Origin: Chloromonas sp. AAM2
Taxonomy: Eukaryota; Chlorophyta; Chlorophyceae; Chlamydomonadales; Chlamydomonadaceae
Assembly: GCA_004335635.1 (NCBI GenBank)
Contig: QAXH01003130.1
Span: 1-56,379, forward strand
Length of the DNA stretch: 56,379 nucleotides
Reading direction: 5' to 3'
The notes under the pieces: model-generated
What the model was told of the DNA's origin: nothing
Seen by the model: the letters and a program-made list of their open reading frames with translations, nothing else
Database searches by the model: none
Shown here: in pieces, positions 22,057 to 35,199 of the stretch
Layout: the number at the start of each line of letters is the position of its first letter
How positions within the stretch are numbered: the stretch's first letter is position 1
Translations under genes and position numbers: made by a program

Positions 22057-22937
22057 GGCCTGCTTGCCTGAAAGCTTCTTTCAGCTGCCTTGTTGAGCAG
22101 TGATACACTGTGTTGGCAAGGGTACACTGTCTGCTAAGTGTGGGGTGGGTGCTGCTGTCATCTACCTTGCGGGCGAGCATGTCATTCAGGGGAGCATGGC
22201 TGCAGTGAGATGCAAGGAGCTGCATGCCGCTCATCGTCATGACAAGTCACACATATGAGAGTGATTTGACGTGATGACAGGTCAGAGGTTCCGTGTGCGA
22301 TTTCGAAAGTACCGCAGCGCCACGACCAGTGCAAGGCGGCCCGTGAGCAGCGATACCAACGCGCGTGTGCCAGCGAACAGGAGTCCAGATCACCGTCAAC
22401 GCCTGGCGGTTAGAGTGCCCAGTCCTGGAATTGGAAAGGAACATTTCAGAGAGGTTTAGGTCGCTGGATGCGCTGTATTGGCCTATACACAGACCAGCAT
22501 TCGGGAGCTAATAACTGTTAGAGATGGTGAGTGACGAACCGTCCAAGACTTTCATGCGTTCTCCATTGTATGATGACTCAAGCAGACCTGAAACAATTTC
22601 TTTATGTCGCACAGCACAGTAGGCCAGAGATGCAGGCCAGCAATCACCATGCCAATAGCATGGAAGGGAAATGCACATGCCAGTACTAGCACCTGCCAGC
22701 TCCTCTCGGCCAAACGCTTCGCTTCAATACCGATACTCAAGCTCGTATTGTCGTGCCATGCGGTTGCATACTTAAAACGTGCTGGGTTGTAGCTGGCATG
22801 GACAAGCGCATAGAGGCTGATTCGTTCTCTGACTGCAAACTCATCAACGGCAACCACTCGCATGTAGACATTCAACAAGCACTGGCTTAGCAGACTGCAA
22901 ACAATTGCCGAGTCAATGGGCACGACCATTCAGTACC
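22057..22937. other. Region between divergent phosphatase and dehydratase genes
   Basis: It should hold both promoters. The minus strand has an unbroken frame at 22552-22929 (125 residues from an ATG, with a hydrophobic stretch near VLVLACAFPFHAIGMVIAGL); I recognise no family, and its ATG lies only 8 bp from the dehydratase start codon on the other strand, so I do not call it a gene. Confidence 0.45.
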
Positions 22938-25900
22938 ATGTCAGCTAAGGTTGATGTCACACGTCATGCTTCCCAGGCACTTGGCATAAACTGCAAAACA
23001 GTATGATAACATCAGGGGCGGGCCACATGCACCGAACACCAGCAAGCTTCTTTCAATCGCTGCCATGCCAGCACTGGCCATCTACACAGTCGTTGCTCAC
23101 ACGCGCCTCAGTTCTGATGACGCCTTGACCATACTCTGAACACTGGATCACCTTGCTTCAATCGCACCGCAGGGCAATGCCTACCTGTTCTTGTACAATG
23201 CAGCGCTGTGCGGGGCTTGGTGGGTGCAGCAAGGCATTGGGTTGCGTGTTCTGAAGCAATGGCTGAGGTTACTGGCATTGCCCAGTGGCTGACGTGGACA
23301 GTGGCATGCTCAGATCAGGTCGCCGTTGGCCATTGTTTGCAAGCACAGTGCCACGTGTTTAGATGATGGGGTCTTCGGATTTGATATCAGCAGTCCTTTG
23401 TCAACGCGTGAGTTTGACCATTCCTTGCTCAGGGTAGGTCAGGGCTGCACACATCCCGACCCGTGTCATGTGACGGCTTCCCTGATGTCAAAAAATAGGG
23501 GGTTCTGCCCCAGTGTTCCAAGTTCAATTGAGGTTCAGCTGACTTCAGCTCTCAGCTTTTCGGTTCATTTTCCAAATTATTACAACAACACCTTTAATTG
23601 AAGTCAACTAATATTCAGGCATTCACTTCACTCATGCGTATGCATTTGAGGGCTCTGTACCCGAAGCCCTGGTATATGTTAGTGATTGGTTGCCACAGCT
23701 CTATTACTGAATGCTCGACCAAGCCATGCCCTATCACAAACTGCACTCCTTTGTTGCCGGATTGTAAACCTTACAGAGTCAGCAGTGCCTGTAGCAACCA
23801 AGCAACGAAACCCTGTTGGTCCGGTTTTTTATCAGGGGCTACGTTCTGTACCTCACTCTTGATGTCACACTGCGACAACACGGCACGACTGAAGATGTCT
23901 GGAAGGTGTGCGCCTGAGGGGCAAGGAGGGTGGTGTGTGTGTGTGGGTGCTTGTTGCATGGACCGTGGCACGGTCAGCACTCCACCTGAGGCAGATGTGG
24001 TTTGGGGAGGGCGCACAGCTGAGCCGCCGTCTGTCTTGCATTCAATAGCAATTGCATGTGGCCGCGTTGCGCATGCACCAGTTCTCGGCATGCTGGTGCT
24101 GTAAAGCTTGGCGGTTTAGTGCACGCAGCGCATTTCAACTGCAGTTGAATTTGACCGCTTCTTGCATGAACCAGTCATAACACAAGCATCTACTCAGTAC
24201 AGTGCTGGTGCAGCGCAGTTGATGTAAAGCTTGGTGTCCAACTGTTTGCCTGTGCCTCTCAAAATACAGTACAAATCACACATCGAATAGATCATAATAG
24301 ATCATAGTTGGCAGCAATGATGACTGATTCTGGTATTGTGTTGCTGCCGTTGTCCTACAGCGCACGTCGCTCCTGCTGAAGGGCGCCCAGACAGCCGCGG
24401 TCATGGAGGTGGTGCACAGCATGGCGGGCCTGGTCAGGTCGCCGGTCATGATCACAGGTAGGAGGAGGGTAAGGCAGGGCTGGGAAAGGGCTGTTTGACC
24501 GCTCAACACAAAGCATTTCATGTGTCATTTCCATGCTTTGATGAGAGTGCTGAGGTCGAATCAGGGTGAAGCAGTGTGCTGGGTGATGTGTGGGAAGCTG
24601 TGGGAGTGCTTGTCATGGCAATACAAGTTGCGCACGCTGCATCAATTTCCGACCTTTGCCGGGAGTACAGCTGACGTTGGATTGCTTGGTCGCTCGTGAC
24701 ACCCAGTCCTTTAACACCCAGAACTCTGGATTGCTCCAAAGGGTCACGAGTACTGTGCCATTACCACTTTAGCACTTCTGAAATGCGTGGCGCCATGCAG
24801 CACGATAACGTGTCGTTACGGTTGGCACGGACGCCGTGGAGCAAGGGGGTGACCTGCTGTGGCTGTACAGCGGGTAGAGGCAGGGAGAGATCACAGCAGG
24901 ACACCAGCGAAACCAGCCGCAACAGCGGACCAAGCCAGCTGGTGCTGGGTGCTGGCCTGGGTGCTGGACACCCAGGCCAGACACTTACCGCTTTTTCTTT
25001 ACTTCACTCACCGTTTTTCTGCCCGTGTGCTCGTAGGCCAGTATGGTGTCTTTTCAAGAAGCAGGTAACGTCCGTACGTGTGTGCCTGTGCCTTCGCAGC
25101 CATGCAGGTCGCATCCAGGCTGTGGGTGCTCTGGGGAGTCATAGTGCTGGTGCCCGGGCCCACCACCTCCTCAGCCATCACACTGGGTTCAGTGGCGGGC
25201 GTCACTCTTCAGCTCAATCTGGTCACACTTCTGGTGGCCTGGAGCGCCAGTGAGGTCATTCGGTACAGCTTCTACGCCTTCAAGGTGAGATTGCTGGCTA
25301 GAATATATACATACACATAAACAATGAAATAATCAGCGATATGTAGCGGTGCCGGACCCAAGTTGGTTCAATGTGTTTTTGCTCGACCGGCCAGGAGGGT
25401 GGGGAGCGAAAAATAAGGCTGAGCACGCCGTCCGCTCAATGGTGCTTGGAAAGGCAGCCGCGCCTGTGTGTGCGCAGGAGGTGCTGGGCTACGTGCCCTA
25501 CCCGTCCCTGTGGCTCCGGTACAGCGGGTTCATCGTGCTGTACCCCCTGGGGGTGGCGTCTGAGCTGACCATGGTAAGCAGGACAAGGGAGGCTAAACCA
25601 GCCCTCCTCGCTGTGGAGCAGCACACGAGGAGAGGTGGCGGAGTGGCCTTGATGCAAGGGGAAGAGTGGAAACAAAAAAGGGCAGCCCAGGAGCTGTGGC
25701 GGTGTCCTGCATCCGTGATTGGGTACTTGCAACAGCTATACTGTCCGGTGCACAGACGCGATCTGAACCCACACGTCTGTGCACATGGGCTGCTGTACTA
25801 GGGAATTGTTCAAGTTGACTTTGCGGTTGTTGCTTAGGGTGAAGTGGTGACCAATAGGTCACCTACTTTCCTTTCTTCCTTGCCCCTGCTGAGCAGTCCT

Positions 25901-26294
25901 CCCCGGACTGAAGGCCATGTAAACAACAACAACAACAACACTTTTGTGCATATCGTGACAACCATCTGCCTCTGCGTGTTCCTGCTCCGTCAGGTCAGGG
26001 CTCAGGAAGGCGCTTGTTCTGCCCTGCGACAGGTCAACTATGCTCAACAGTGTTTGTCGGTCTACTGTGCAGGTGTACCTTGCGCTGCCTACCATTAGGT
26101 CCCGGCACCTGCTGTCGTACTCAATGCCGAACAAACTCAACATCAGCCTCGACTACGCCACCGTCTGCACGGCTGTGTCTGCCACCTACGTGCCGGGGCT
26201 CTACTCTCTCTACTCGTACATGCTGGTGCAGCGCAGGAGACAGCTGGGCGGGGCGGCACCAAGCAAGGCAGTGGGGAAAGGGAAGCAGGAGTAG
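22938..26294 (+). CDS. HACD: Very-long-chain (3R)-3-hydroxyacyl-CoA dehydratase (PTPLA/PASTICCINO2 family)
   Basis: Secure exons in phase: 24361-24457, 25100-25284, 25478-25573, 26073-26294. Upstream, NAYLFLYNAALCGAW at 23173 onward matches the family's N-terminal LYN..GW and follows a good acceptor; its 3' end (23219 or about 23267) and one short exon of about 20 codons before 24361 are unresolved. The start is probably ATG at 22938 (MSAK, donor at 22950, phase 0). Conserved parts include AQTAAVMEVVHSMAGLVRSP, VIRYSFYAFK, WLRYSGFIVLYPLGVASEL and a basic tail (QRRRQLGG, KGKQE). In YPLGVASE the Tyr and Glu, seven residues apart, are the catalytic pair known from yeast Phs1. The enzyme dehydrates 3-hydroxyacyl-CoA to trans-2-enoyl-CoA, the third step of very-long-chain fatty-acid elongation in the ER, and has six membrane segments. 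The Lys-rich C-terminus fits ER retention. R1 and R2 repeats lie in its introns. Confidence 0.93.
23422..23490 (+). repeat. Dispersed repeat family R2, copy 2
   Basis: TTCCTTGCTCAGGGTAGGTC, then CACATCCCGACCCGTGTC and TGTGACGGCTTCCCTGATGT, closely following the copy at 10566-10636. It lies in an intron of the dehydratase gene. Confidence 0.7.
25846..25941 (-). repeat. Dispersed repeat family R1, copy 3 (inverted)
   Basis: Starts with the palindrome GGTGACC-AATA-GGTCACC (25846-25863), then the G-rich core in reverse, CGGACTGAAGGCCATGTA and an AAC repeat to 25941. This is the reverse complement of 17275-17377. It lies in the last intron of the dehydratase gene. Confidence 0.8.
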
Positions 26295-29200
26295 GTAGGC
26301 TGCCGGCTTCATGACGTTAGTGAGAGAGTTGCCAGTTGAATTGGAAACCTCCAGAAGCTCCTTTCGCCAGGAGTGTTTGGCCTGCACCACAAACGCTGCT
26401 GAATTCACCAGGTATCACAGGTACCATCGATTTCACGTGGCAATCGATGTGCAACAGTTGGCATTGACAGGCTGGTTTTGTAAACTGCTCATGGCAAACC
26501 GAGTAGATAGCAATTGCACCTGACTTTCGTGCATTGCATGCATGCCCAGAACCAGACAGACCACAGACTGAACGATTACAGCGGAACCCTTGTTGGCACG
26601 GGAGAAAGCTTGCTGGATGCTTGCTTTTGCATTGGCTCTTGAAGCGATTGGCCTCCTGTGCTATGTTCGGTCACCACAGGGGCACAGCCGTGGAAAGTCT
26701 TCCTGCACGGCTACTTGCGTAAAACAGTTGCCACTGCGTTTCCTATGCTGCTGAGCTAGCTGCATGCGATGTGTGTCTGAGAGTTGTGTTGGATGAGGAT
26801 GATGTTGTGCTCGTAGAGAAGATTGTGGCCTGCAACTGCAAGCATCGGCTAGTTGGTCGGGTTTGCGCGCACAGCCTGTCAGTGGCTAGTTCTTGTGCGC
26901 AGCCATGCACACAGGCAACTAGGATTACATGCAGGCAGGCCTTGCACTTAACATTTGGTTTGCAGGCCGCTCAGCCAAGCATCTGAAGATGCTGCTGCCT
27001 CAGCCCCCCGAGCAATGGCCAGACAGTGCTGCTGCACTGCACCAGCACCCCAACGAACATGAGGGCATGCGAGTCCCGTGCATTCATACTGAAGGCAGAG
27101 CACTCGCAAGTGCGCTGTTGCCCAACCAGCTTGTGGCGGTCAACGCATCAGATCTAGCCCTTGCGTTGACGCATATGATTATGATTCCGCCTCTAGTTCG
27201 CCTCAGTGAGGACATCTCCACAGGCCTGGTCCATCAACAGTTGAGAAATTTTCGGCGGTATGATATGAAACCCCTGACGTGTGGCTTTCACAACAACAGG
27301 AACACATCACCTAACTGCAGGCTCTACAGTCACGTGGTCAAGAAACGAAAACGAACAGACTCCTACCTAGCACCCAACCGCACCATATAAAAAGACCTTC
27401 ACCATACAAAATCTATGTTGCTTCAAATTGGCAAACTTTGTTTTTGGCTAAGTGGGTGGTGGTGAATACATTAAAGAGGGCGGGAAAAAAAACTAAACCG
27501 AAGGGCACAACACCTGGCCTGCAAGTGGGGCGCACCATTTAGCCAGGTGGGGTTTTGACATAGGGTTGTGTATACAAATCTAGGATAGTACAACTGAATG
27601 GGTGGCTTGTGGAGAATGTACAGGTATGAGTTGCCCTGCTGCAGCATGAGATGCCAGCCCGGCAGCCGCCTCACGTTGCGCAATGCATGGCTGGCTCTGA
27701 GATTCAGAGCTGCTAGACACCCTGTTTTGTTTCAAAGACAGGGTAGTGGCGAGATGTGCCTAGAGCTATGCGGGTTCACGTGACGGGCGAGCTAGACCAC
27801 TGACTCATCCACAAAAATAAAAGCCGGCGTGGCAGGCTTCACACGCATAACTCTATAGTGGATGATAGGTCACAAGCGTTATTGCCACTCTGGCGGTTTA
27901 CTTACTGACCCTGATGGTCACTCCAGTCACCCTACCCCGTCAGATGGTTTACCCAGCGGCTTAGTTGACCAGGGCTTGGATAGCTGCAGCACTGTCACAT
28001 GCTTGGTCGCAGAACCACGCAGCGTGGCGCAATTGCAAAGGCACGTGTTCTGGCACACTGAAGCATGTACACCTTGCAGTAAAAGCACAAAGGAGGGTCA
28101 GCATTGGGAAGCATTGCACTCACCTGGATTCTGCATTATACGGCACTGGTTTCCAGGCAGTGTCATTTGATAGACTGCGTTTCTGCTCAATGGGTTCGTT
28201 AGGCATGTCCGCTGATGTGGCACTTGTGAGTTGACTGTTAGCTGACAAGATGGTAAGTCGCTTGCCTCAGGAACGCAACTGGGCATGTGTGAAGTAAGCG
28301 AGGCGATACCGCTGTGGATGATGCGCAGGAGCCTTCCACGCAACCCTAACCCTACCGCAGGGCTGGCGTATTCTTAATACCTTTCATGTCTCGCTTCTTA
28401 AACCGTATGTTGCTTGTGTCCCACTCTGATCACTGTGTTACATTACTTTACATCACCCTTGTGTCCCTCGACATCTCAGCAGCACCTGAGATGATGGGTG
28501 TGCGCTAGGAAGGAAGGGTGGAACCTGATGCATTCACGGTATTGCGCTCGCAACTTTAGTCGCCACAACCAGGCACACACATTGGCACCCGAGTGGCACA
28601 CCAGCCCGCATTTCACTCTCAGCCGTCATCTAGGGACAGACAAGGACAGCTCTGAATCAGACCAACAACCTAAAAAGAAACGTCTCGCATACCGGCGCAC
28701 AAATGTTAAGCAATGACAACAGCAAAGAGAATATGGTGCAGGCGGTTGGCAAAGAGTTGAGGGATGCATGGCCCTGCCACAGCCGACACCCACCCTGCTG
28801 CCTAGTCCCACTCCAAAGTTCCCCAACATCTACCCACCCAAACAGTCATACGAGGCTGAACTTCGCCTAGTCCAACAATCAGCTCGGCCCTTGCCATGCA
28901 AACGCTTACCCACATCCAGTCGTTCAATCATCACTAACAAAGTCTGGTGGATCATAGGGCATATCCCTCAGGGTCACGAACCTTGTAAACTTCACAATCT
29001 GAAGAAGAAAAGGCAGACAATAGGCTCTGGGTCTCCTGTACTTGCTAGCCTATCGGTTCAGTTTTTTGGCAACACGTTATCCGCACATCAACTGAACACA
29101 AAGGAAAAAGATGATGCCACTGTAGCTCTGTATCTAGGACTGTCCATTTTGTCCATGTCACAATCGCTAGACAATTGGTTTGCCATGTAAGCCAAGAAGA

Positions 29201-31057
29201 GCAACGTGTGAAACCACTCGTTCTTTCAACACACATCACCAGGCGAGTAGTTAAAGGCAAGCATTCAAAGCTGCAACCTTGCTACTCTCAACCTTGTTGT
29301 AATAAGCATAAGGTCGCGTGTGGCCTCTGTGCACTCCAGACTCAGGCTGTGCATCAAGCCACTCCTGAGCCACAGTCCGGGCCATCAAAACCGAATGAGA
29401 CAGATCATACCGCGCAAAAGTGCAACAGCACCCCGACGAGAACTCACATGCTGGGCAAGACAAGGAACTGTCAGCCCATCAGGCTTGCGAACGTGACGTT
29501 TATCAAATGCAAACTTATTGGACGTGAGTTCCCTATCGGGGTAGAAGGTGCATTCACTAAAACTCACTCTCAGCAGCGATTCTCATAACACTGTTTGTGA
29601 GCCGGATCACCTGATTACATGCAGGCAGGCTCACTAGCAGTGGTCAGCAACAAACAGCCTGGAAGCCAGTGCAACCCCCATCCGCGCCCCACAACCACAG
29701 CAAAGATGTGTGGCTGTCAGGCCTGGCATCAATCGCAAAGAGCTCATCACCAAATCAACACGTATGCCACCATCTCATCACCACAAGCTGGGCCGCACGG
29801 CAAAAGCCAGCCTTTTCATGCATTTCTATCCTCACACCTCTATCTCATGATTGTACAGTCTCTTAAAATGCCTCTGAAGCAAGGGCATAGAACGATGTTG
29901 CGTGATCCCCAGCAAAGGGATTGCTGTTGTACAGGGAAAGTGGATGCAATGCCCTCCTGTGTCCGTATTGGGATTCCAAGCCCCAAAGCCTGGAAATTGC
30001 AGAAGCCCGTAGAGCCCACCGTGCGGTCACACATGAGCAGGTGTTGTATGGCTGCAGCCACGTGGAATGCACATGCTCACTCGGCCGGTTGATCAGGCCA
30101 TCCATGTGACATGTGACTAATCAAGTGGCTGCGGTCACACAAGAAGCGCAAAAGCCGAGTGGAAAGTCCCAAGAGGGTTACCTGCACGCTCAAGAGCATA
30201 CCGCTAAAAACACAAATCCGAGTGGGGCCTGCGCCAAGTGCACGAGCCTCCCTCTGGCTTCCCATATGAATATAGCATTGGAATGCAGAGTGCTTAAAAA
30301 CGGCTCCGTACGCACACAAGCTTAGCTTGTCCCCAGCAGTTCCTGTGCGTCTGTTGCCCCTGCCTTGGACCCACACACGCATCTATTTGCCTGTGCAAGA
30401 CCAAAGAGTCCCGTAGTCTTCATTCATATACAGTACCGCACATGCCGAACACAGGAGGCCAATACAGATGCCTGACAGGCGAGCTGAATATGCCATGTGC
30501 GGATGCCAGCCTGTTACCGGCCAAAATAGATTTGCTGCCGATTGCACTCTCAAGTGAGCAAACTAGAAGCGCTCAGCTCAGTCTATGATCCGTCCTCTGT
30601 CGTTCAATAGAGGACTCAGCTGACATGGCCTGGCCGACACGCTCCGCAGAAAGAACCTGCAGCTGTCTGAGTCTATGAAATAAGCTGTGGCGACCAATCA
30701 CGTGAAGCACATGATTGAAACGCCTTACAAGAGCGTGGTGTGGCGGAAATACCGCTGCAGCACCGTGCGGACACTCTCTTCTCCCTGTTCCAACCACGGT
30801 CAGCAGCAAGGTCGTGGTGTTGCACTCTGTTATGGCCACCGTTCAGCCACATTGTGGGGTGGGGTGCCGTATTATGTAGGCAGCTACTTGCCCACTTCTG
30901 GTTTACACAGGAAGCTGCAGTCACCACGAGTCCGAGCCAAGTCTGTGTGGGTCATTATGTGCAGCATGAAGTAAGCCATGTACCATGTGCCTTGTCCATG
31001 TGCCTTGTCCTTGAAGTAAGCCATGTAGCCATGTACCATGTGCCTTGTCCACCAGGG
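26295..31057. other. 4.8-kb stretch with no supported gene
   Basis: Lower in GC than its surroundings over 27.3-30.5 kb. Open frames at 26929-27390, 28768-29190, 29175-29588 and 29619-30092 (138-168 residues) have no motif or family I recognise, do not join in phase to each other by clear splice sites, and their residue composition looks random. A short string GATTACATGCAGGCAGGC occurs at about 26922 and about 29612. Old transposon remains or a long non-coding RNA are both possible. Confidence 0.4.
30966..31055 (+). repeat. Tandem repeat of CATGTACCATGTGCCTTGTC units
   Basis: GAAGTAAGCCATGTACCATG is repeated after about 45 bp with internal duplications of ATGTGCCTTGTCC. It lies at the 3' end of the minus-strand GATA gene, probably in its 3' UTR (the stop is at 31058). 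Confidence 0.6.
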
Positions 31058-32682
31058 TTATTCTGTCATTCTGCGCCAGCCGCGGCGTGGGCCACGACAT
31101 GTCAGGCTCTGCAGCATGATGACTTCTTCCTTCGGCTGCGCAGCTGGTTCCACCTTCATCGTCGCCTCTGGAGCCACCAATGCTGCAGCAATTGCCAGGA
31201 GCACGTTTCCAGCTGGCCTGGATGCAGGCCCTGCCTGCTCAGTGAGAACAGGCTTGGCTGGAGCTGCAAAGGCCGTGGAGCGTTGCTGCATGGCGCGAGG
31301 TGCTGCGCACCTGAGCACTGGCAAGAGCAGGGTCTGCGGAGCAGGCTGCAACAGGTGCTGCTGCTGTGCAAAGTTAGTGGCGAATGCCTTGTTGACCATT
31401 ACTGGCTTGCCACTGGCTGCCGGCGATGGCTCGCGCATCGCGGCTGGCATGACAACATCGGTGGTCACAGTCGGGCTGACGTGATGCGGTGTCAGCTCGC
31501 GAGAGTATGACCTCGCTGGTCGAGCTGTGGCAGAGCCAGGCGGGGACCGTCTTTTCCGGTGTCCCGTTGCTGGCGGCAAGCCCATCCGCAGTGGCTGTGG
31601 CACGCCCTGGCCATCTACATCCATGGCGCCGGCCCTGACGTCCGCTTTAGAGCCAGTCAAGACGTGCAGCGCATGGCATGCGACCTGGTGTGATGAGAGG
31701 CTGCTGTCCGTGGGAGACGAGGGGGTGGGTAGGGAGCGGCGGGCCGGCAACACTGGAACCAGCATGGCTGCTGGTGCTCGTGCGGCACTGGCCACAGCGC
31801 GTGCCGAAGGAACGGTCCTGCCGCGCTTGCAAGGTGGTTGGCTGGCCGTGGCTGGCTCATCATCCTCATGTGTGGAGTGCGCTTCATTGTGCGACTCGCT
31901 GGACGTGGGCGACCGGGTCTTCCATGTCGGTAGGCGTGTGCGGACAGCGCGTAGCGGACGCAAGAGAACTTCAGAGCTGCCTGGCACAGCCGGGACTGTT
32001 GCTGGCTTAGGCTCAGGTGCAGCAGAGAGAGCAGCTTGGAGCGAAGCCATCTCAGGTGGCGTTGAAACAATAGAGGATGGGCGTCCAGCCCCAGTAAGGA
32101 ACCAATCCTGCGCAGTAGGTGAGGGTGGGTGGGTCACAAGCATGCTGCACGTTGAATATACCTGTGCTTCTATGCTGGCGCACAAGAGCTTGCTCGTCGT
32201 TATGCTGAATGTATGCTTGCTGGTAAGCATGCTCAATGAAAGAGGCGCACAAAGCCATAAGAGCCAACGTACACCATGCACACCTTTTTGCCAAATGGCA
32301 GTTGTCGGTGTCGCCCATAGTAAATGCCACAGGCGTTGCAGAGTGTCTGATCCTTGTCCACTGGGCGCCTCCACTGGGGTGACTCAGTTGCACCGCAATG
32401 TTGGCAAGGTCCGCCAACACAGTTCATCTTCGAGGCGCCCTCCCTGTATGCAACAAGGCAGGCATGTTCTTTGAACTCTAAGGGACGTCTCAGCTGAGTT
32501 CTGATGGCTTGCGGATGCGGAGGCTGCCAGCTGAGCTAGTTGCATCCCAGCACAGATCTGGGTGCTGGGAGATCGCATGGGAAATGTGAGGGCAGCCACC
32601 TGATTTTGCGTTTAGGAGCTTTGAGGCGCGTCAGCGCGGCCGATACCTCTTCCTCCTCTTCCTCCTCACTAGGCCATCCCAT
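31058..32682 (-). CDS. GATA-type zinc-finger transcription factor
   Basis: Three exons in phase: 32600-32682, 32284-32443, 31058-32107, about 430 residues. The N-terminus is short and acidic (MGWPSEEEEEEE), then basic (APKRKIR). The single zinc finger spans roughly residues 40-75: CQHCGATESPQWRR followed by LCNACGIYYGRHRQLP, spacing C-x2-C-x18-C-x2-C, as in the common plant GATA classes. The remaining about 350 residues form one exon, rich in Ala, Pro, Ser and Arg with basic clusters (PCKRGR, HRKRRSPPG) that could be nuclear signals, and no other domain. GATA factors bind WGATAR sites and regulate light and nitrogen responses in plants; nothing here tells the target. The start at 32682 was chosen because its 83-bp frame joins the next exon in phase; an extra upstream exon is possible. 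Confidence 0.87.
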
Positions 32683-35097
32683 GGGCCAATACGGACCTGC
32701 AGGCGTGCAAGCAAGCCGGTATCTGAGCTGGCGGCTTCCTCGTGTGCCGGCCGTCTCGTGGCCCCCCAAAAGGATGTGCCACCGAGAACCACATCATAAG
32801 GCATTGGCACACAGGCAATGCAGACCCGCAAGATCCCGCTGCCGTCAGATCCTCTCGGCCTCCTGGTGCAAACGCGGCTCACCCTCTGTGTAGAATTGTC
32901 CGCCTTCTGGCATATCGTCTTCCGTGGCCAGATCAGTCTTGGTTTGTCTTTCCACTACTTCCAACAGAGCGCACCACCGCTGGGGAGCATTTGCCACTGC
33001 AAAAAAGCGGAGCAAAGCACAACTTTAGATTTCTCGAGTCGGGGCGCCGAAATTCCCTTTCCCCTTTGAAGCACTTGCGCAGCTGAGATGGCGCGATACG
33101 AGGTGCTGCAGGTGACGTCGGTGGTTGAAATGCAAAAGCGCACAAGCTGATGCTGGTCTCCTGGCTCCTGGACGACAACGGCTTCTCGCCAGCAACGCTG
33201 CACCAGAATAGCCAGCATGGTCTAACAAGGCACACATTGTGCTGCTGCACCAGCCCTCCACGAGCTTTCTTCATGCTCTTGCTCGAAGCCCTAGCCTCAA
33301 GCACCAACCGGGACAGGGCTACTCAGCATGCAACTGTGTGAGACTATTCTTACCCATAATTGCGGTCCCCATGATTGGTGTCGAAGGGAATGCTGGCTTG
33401 TGGGGTTCTTGTGAGCAGCTCTGCTCTGGGGCGCTGTGGCTGTTGAGAACTAGCTTAGTGAGAGCAAGTGGTAATCCGAAACAACTCCTTGCTATAGAAT
33501 TCTGCTGTCACGTTGGAGCTCGGTGCTCGAAGTGGAGGAAGCTCTGTGACTGCTCGCAGGCGCAGAACATATGTGAGTTGGCGTGGGGCATGACCAACGT
33601 GCTGATAGCAGGCTTGGTTCCAAGTTCAGCTTTGCGGCGGAATGCAAGGGCGGCGTGCCACTTGGGCAGATCAGAACGCCCAGCACGTGGGTCAACTGCT
33701 GCCGTTTGGCAGCACCGCCCTGCTTCCCCGCACCGCTCAACGGATGTTTAAGAGCCCCCTCTATTCTCACAATGTCACCACTGCCAACTTTGCTGACCCA
33801 GCTGCATGCATACGCCAGACTCCTGAACTACGCAGATCGGCCTCCTAAACTGCACCAGCCACATGTGGCCAGCAGGCTGTAGTTCAAATGTACATGGGTG
33901 GTTCCTGCATGTGCGGCAGCGTGCCAAGCAGTCCGTGTAATTTACTCCCCCCAGCCACAACAGCACACCCCAGCAGCAGGATTTGAAACTGCGAGGCTGA
34001 CACCTAAGTGATATAATCAGTGAGTTTGCACTCGGAATGATATCTCTAGAAGAACAGGTGACATGTATGGGAATGATCCTGACGCAACTGCCACAACTGG
34101 TGTCCTCCTTTGCCCGCCAAACTTGTTACATGCTAAGTGAGCCCATCTTCAACCCATCTTTCAAGAGATAAGACCTCAACATTCGCTCATTGTCAAAGAT
34201 CACTTAATCATATCGGCAGGACGCACAGAGTTGCATAGTGCTATAGTGGGCTGACGCACTACACGCGATCATTAAAGCCACTGTTGTATGGGTTTAATAC
34301 CACTTGGAACGATACCTCCAGAAGGACAGCCTCAGCGCCATGCTGCACGTGACGGCGTGGGCCTGCACTTGGCGCAAGCGGCTAAATTCCCTGCAGCTGG
34401 ATGCCGACTCAAGGGCCGCACCAGGGCATACTCCATCTCTCACCAAACACCTGAGGCTGGCAGCGAGGGTCTCCTGCTCGAGGCACCCATGTGTAGGACT
34501 CTTGCCATGATTATGCTGATCAATGATTTTGTCCCTGATCCTGCGGTCTGACACCTAGAGTGCAGAAAGATTTTCGCTGTTTGCAGAAGCTCCTGTGGAT
34601 CATTCCATGCTAGACGTGGTGTTGCAGCTGCAGTGGCTGCACCACTGCTCCGATCTGGCATCCTCTCAGTGCACAAGGCCGGCCGTTCTGGCAAATTTTG
34701 AGTCACCGTGTCCCTGCTCTTGGCTCTTTATTGCAGCACCAGTGCCCAGTATCCACAGCTGGATCTTGCACAGGAAATCCATGAATGACACTACAGGCCA
34801 CCTAGACAACAGAAAGAGCCTGTTATTCTTTGTTGTGGGACAAAGAATTATATCGTAATGATAGTTCATTCATGATAGTTCATGATCATTATGATAGTTC
34901 ATTCATTTAGTCTTGTTACGAGACGGTGACATCGTATGCGCGATCACAATCAGCGGGGCTATGCCAGTAGTTTTCAGTAGCAATCACAGGTGTTGCTGAA
35001 AATGCCAGAGATATCCCTTTCACTCCCAGTGGTGCAGTCCCTATCAGAGACATTCTTCGTATGGTGCAGTGAGATTCGCTTGTTTGCGACCTGGTCC

Positions 35098-35199
35098 TGA
35101 TGACTGTGCATCCTCCCGCATAAAGCCATGTACACCTTATACGAACTGCAGTGATGACTGTGCATCCTCCCGCATAAAGCCATGTACACCTTATACGAA
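35098..35199 (+). repeat. 54-bp tandem duplication
   Basis: TGATGACTGTGCATCCTCCC through CACCTTATACGAA occurs at 35098-35145 and again at 35152-35199, identical over 48 bp, period 54. It is not in a gene I can identify. Confidence 0.9.

Noticed and set aside
28344..28356. Telomere-like CCCTAACCCTA
   Set aside because: Only about two units, in the middle of a contig and not matching the longer algal telomere unit. Chance or a trivial interstitial fragment.
29619..30092. 157-residue plus-strand frame as a gene
   Set aside because: No motif, mixed composition, no splice partners; cannot be told from chance at this base composition.
31527..32474. 315-residue plus-strand frame
   Set aside because: Antisense to the long last exon of the GATA factor, whose zinc finger and in-phase exon join fix the coding strand.
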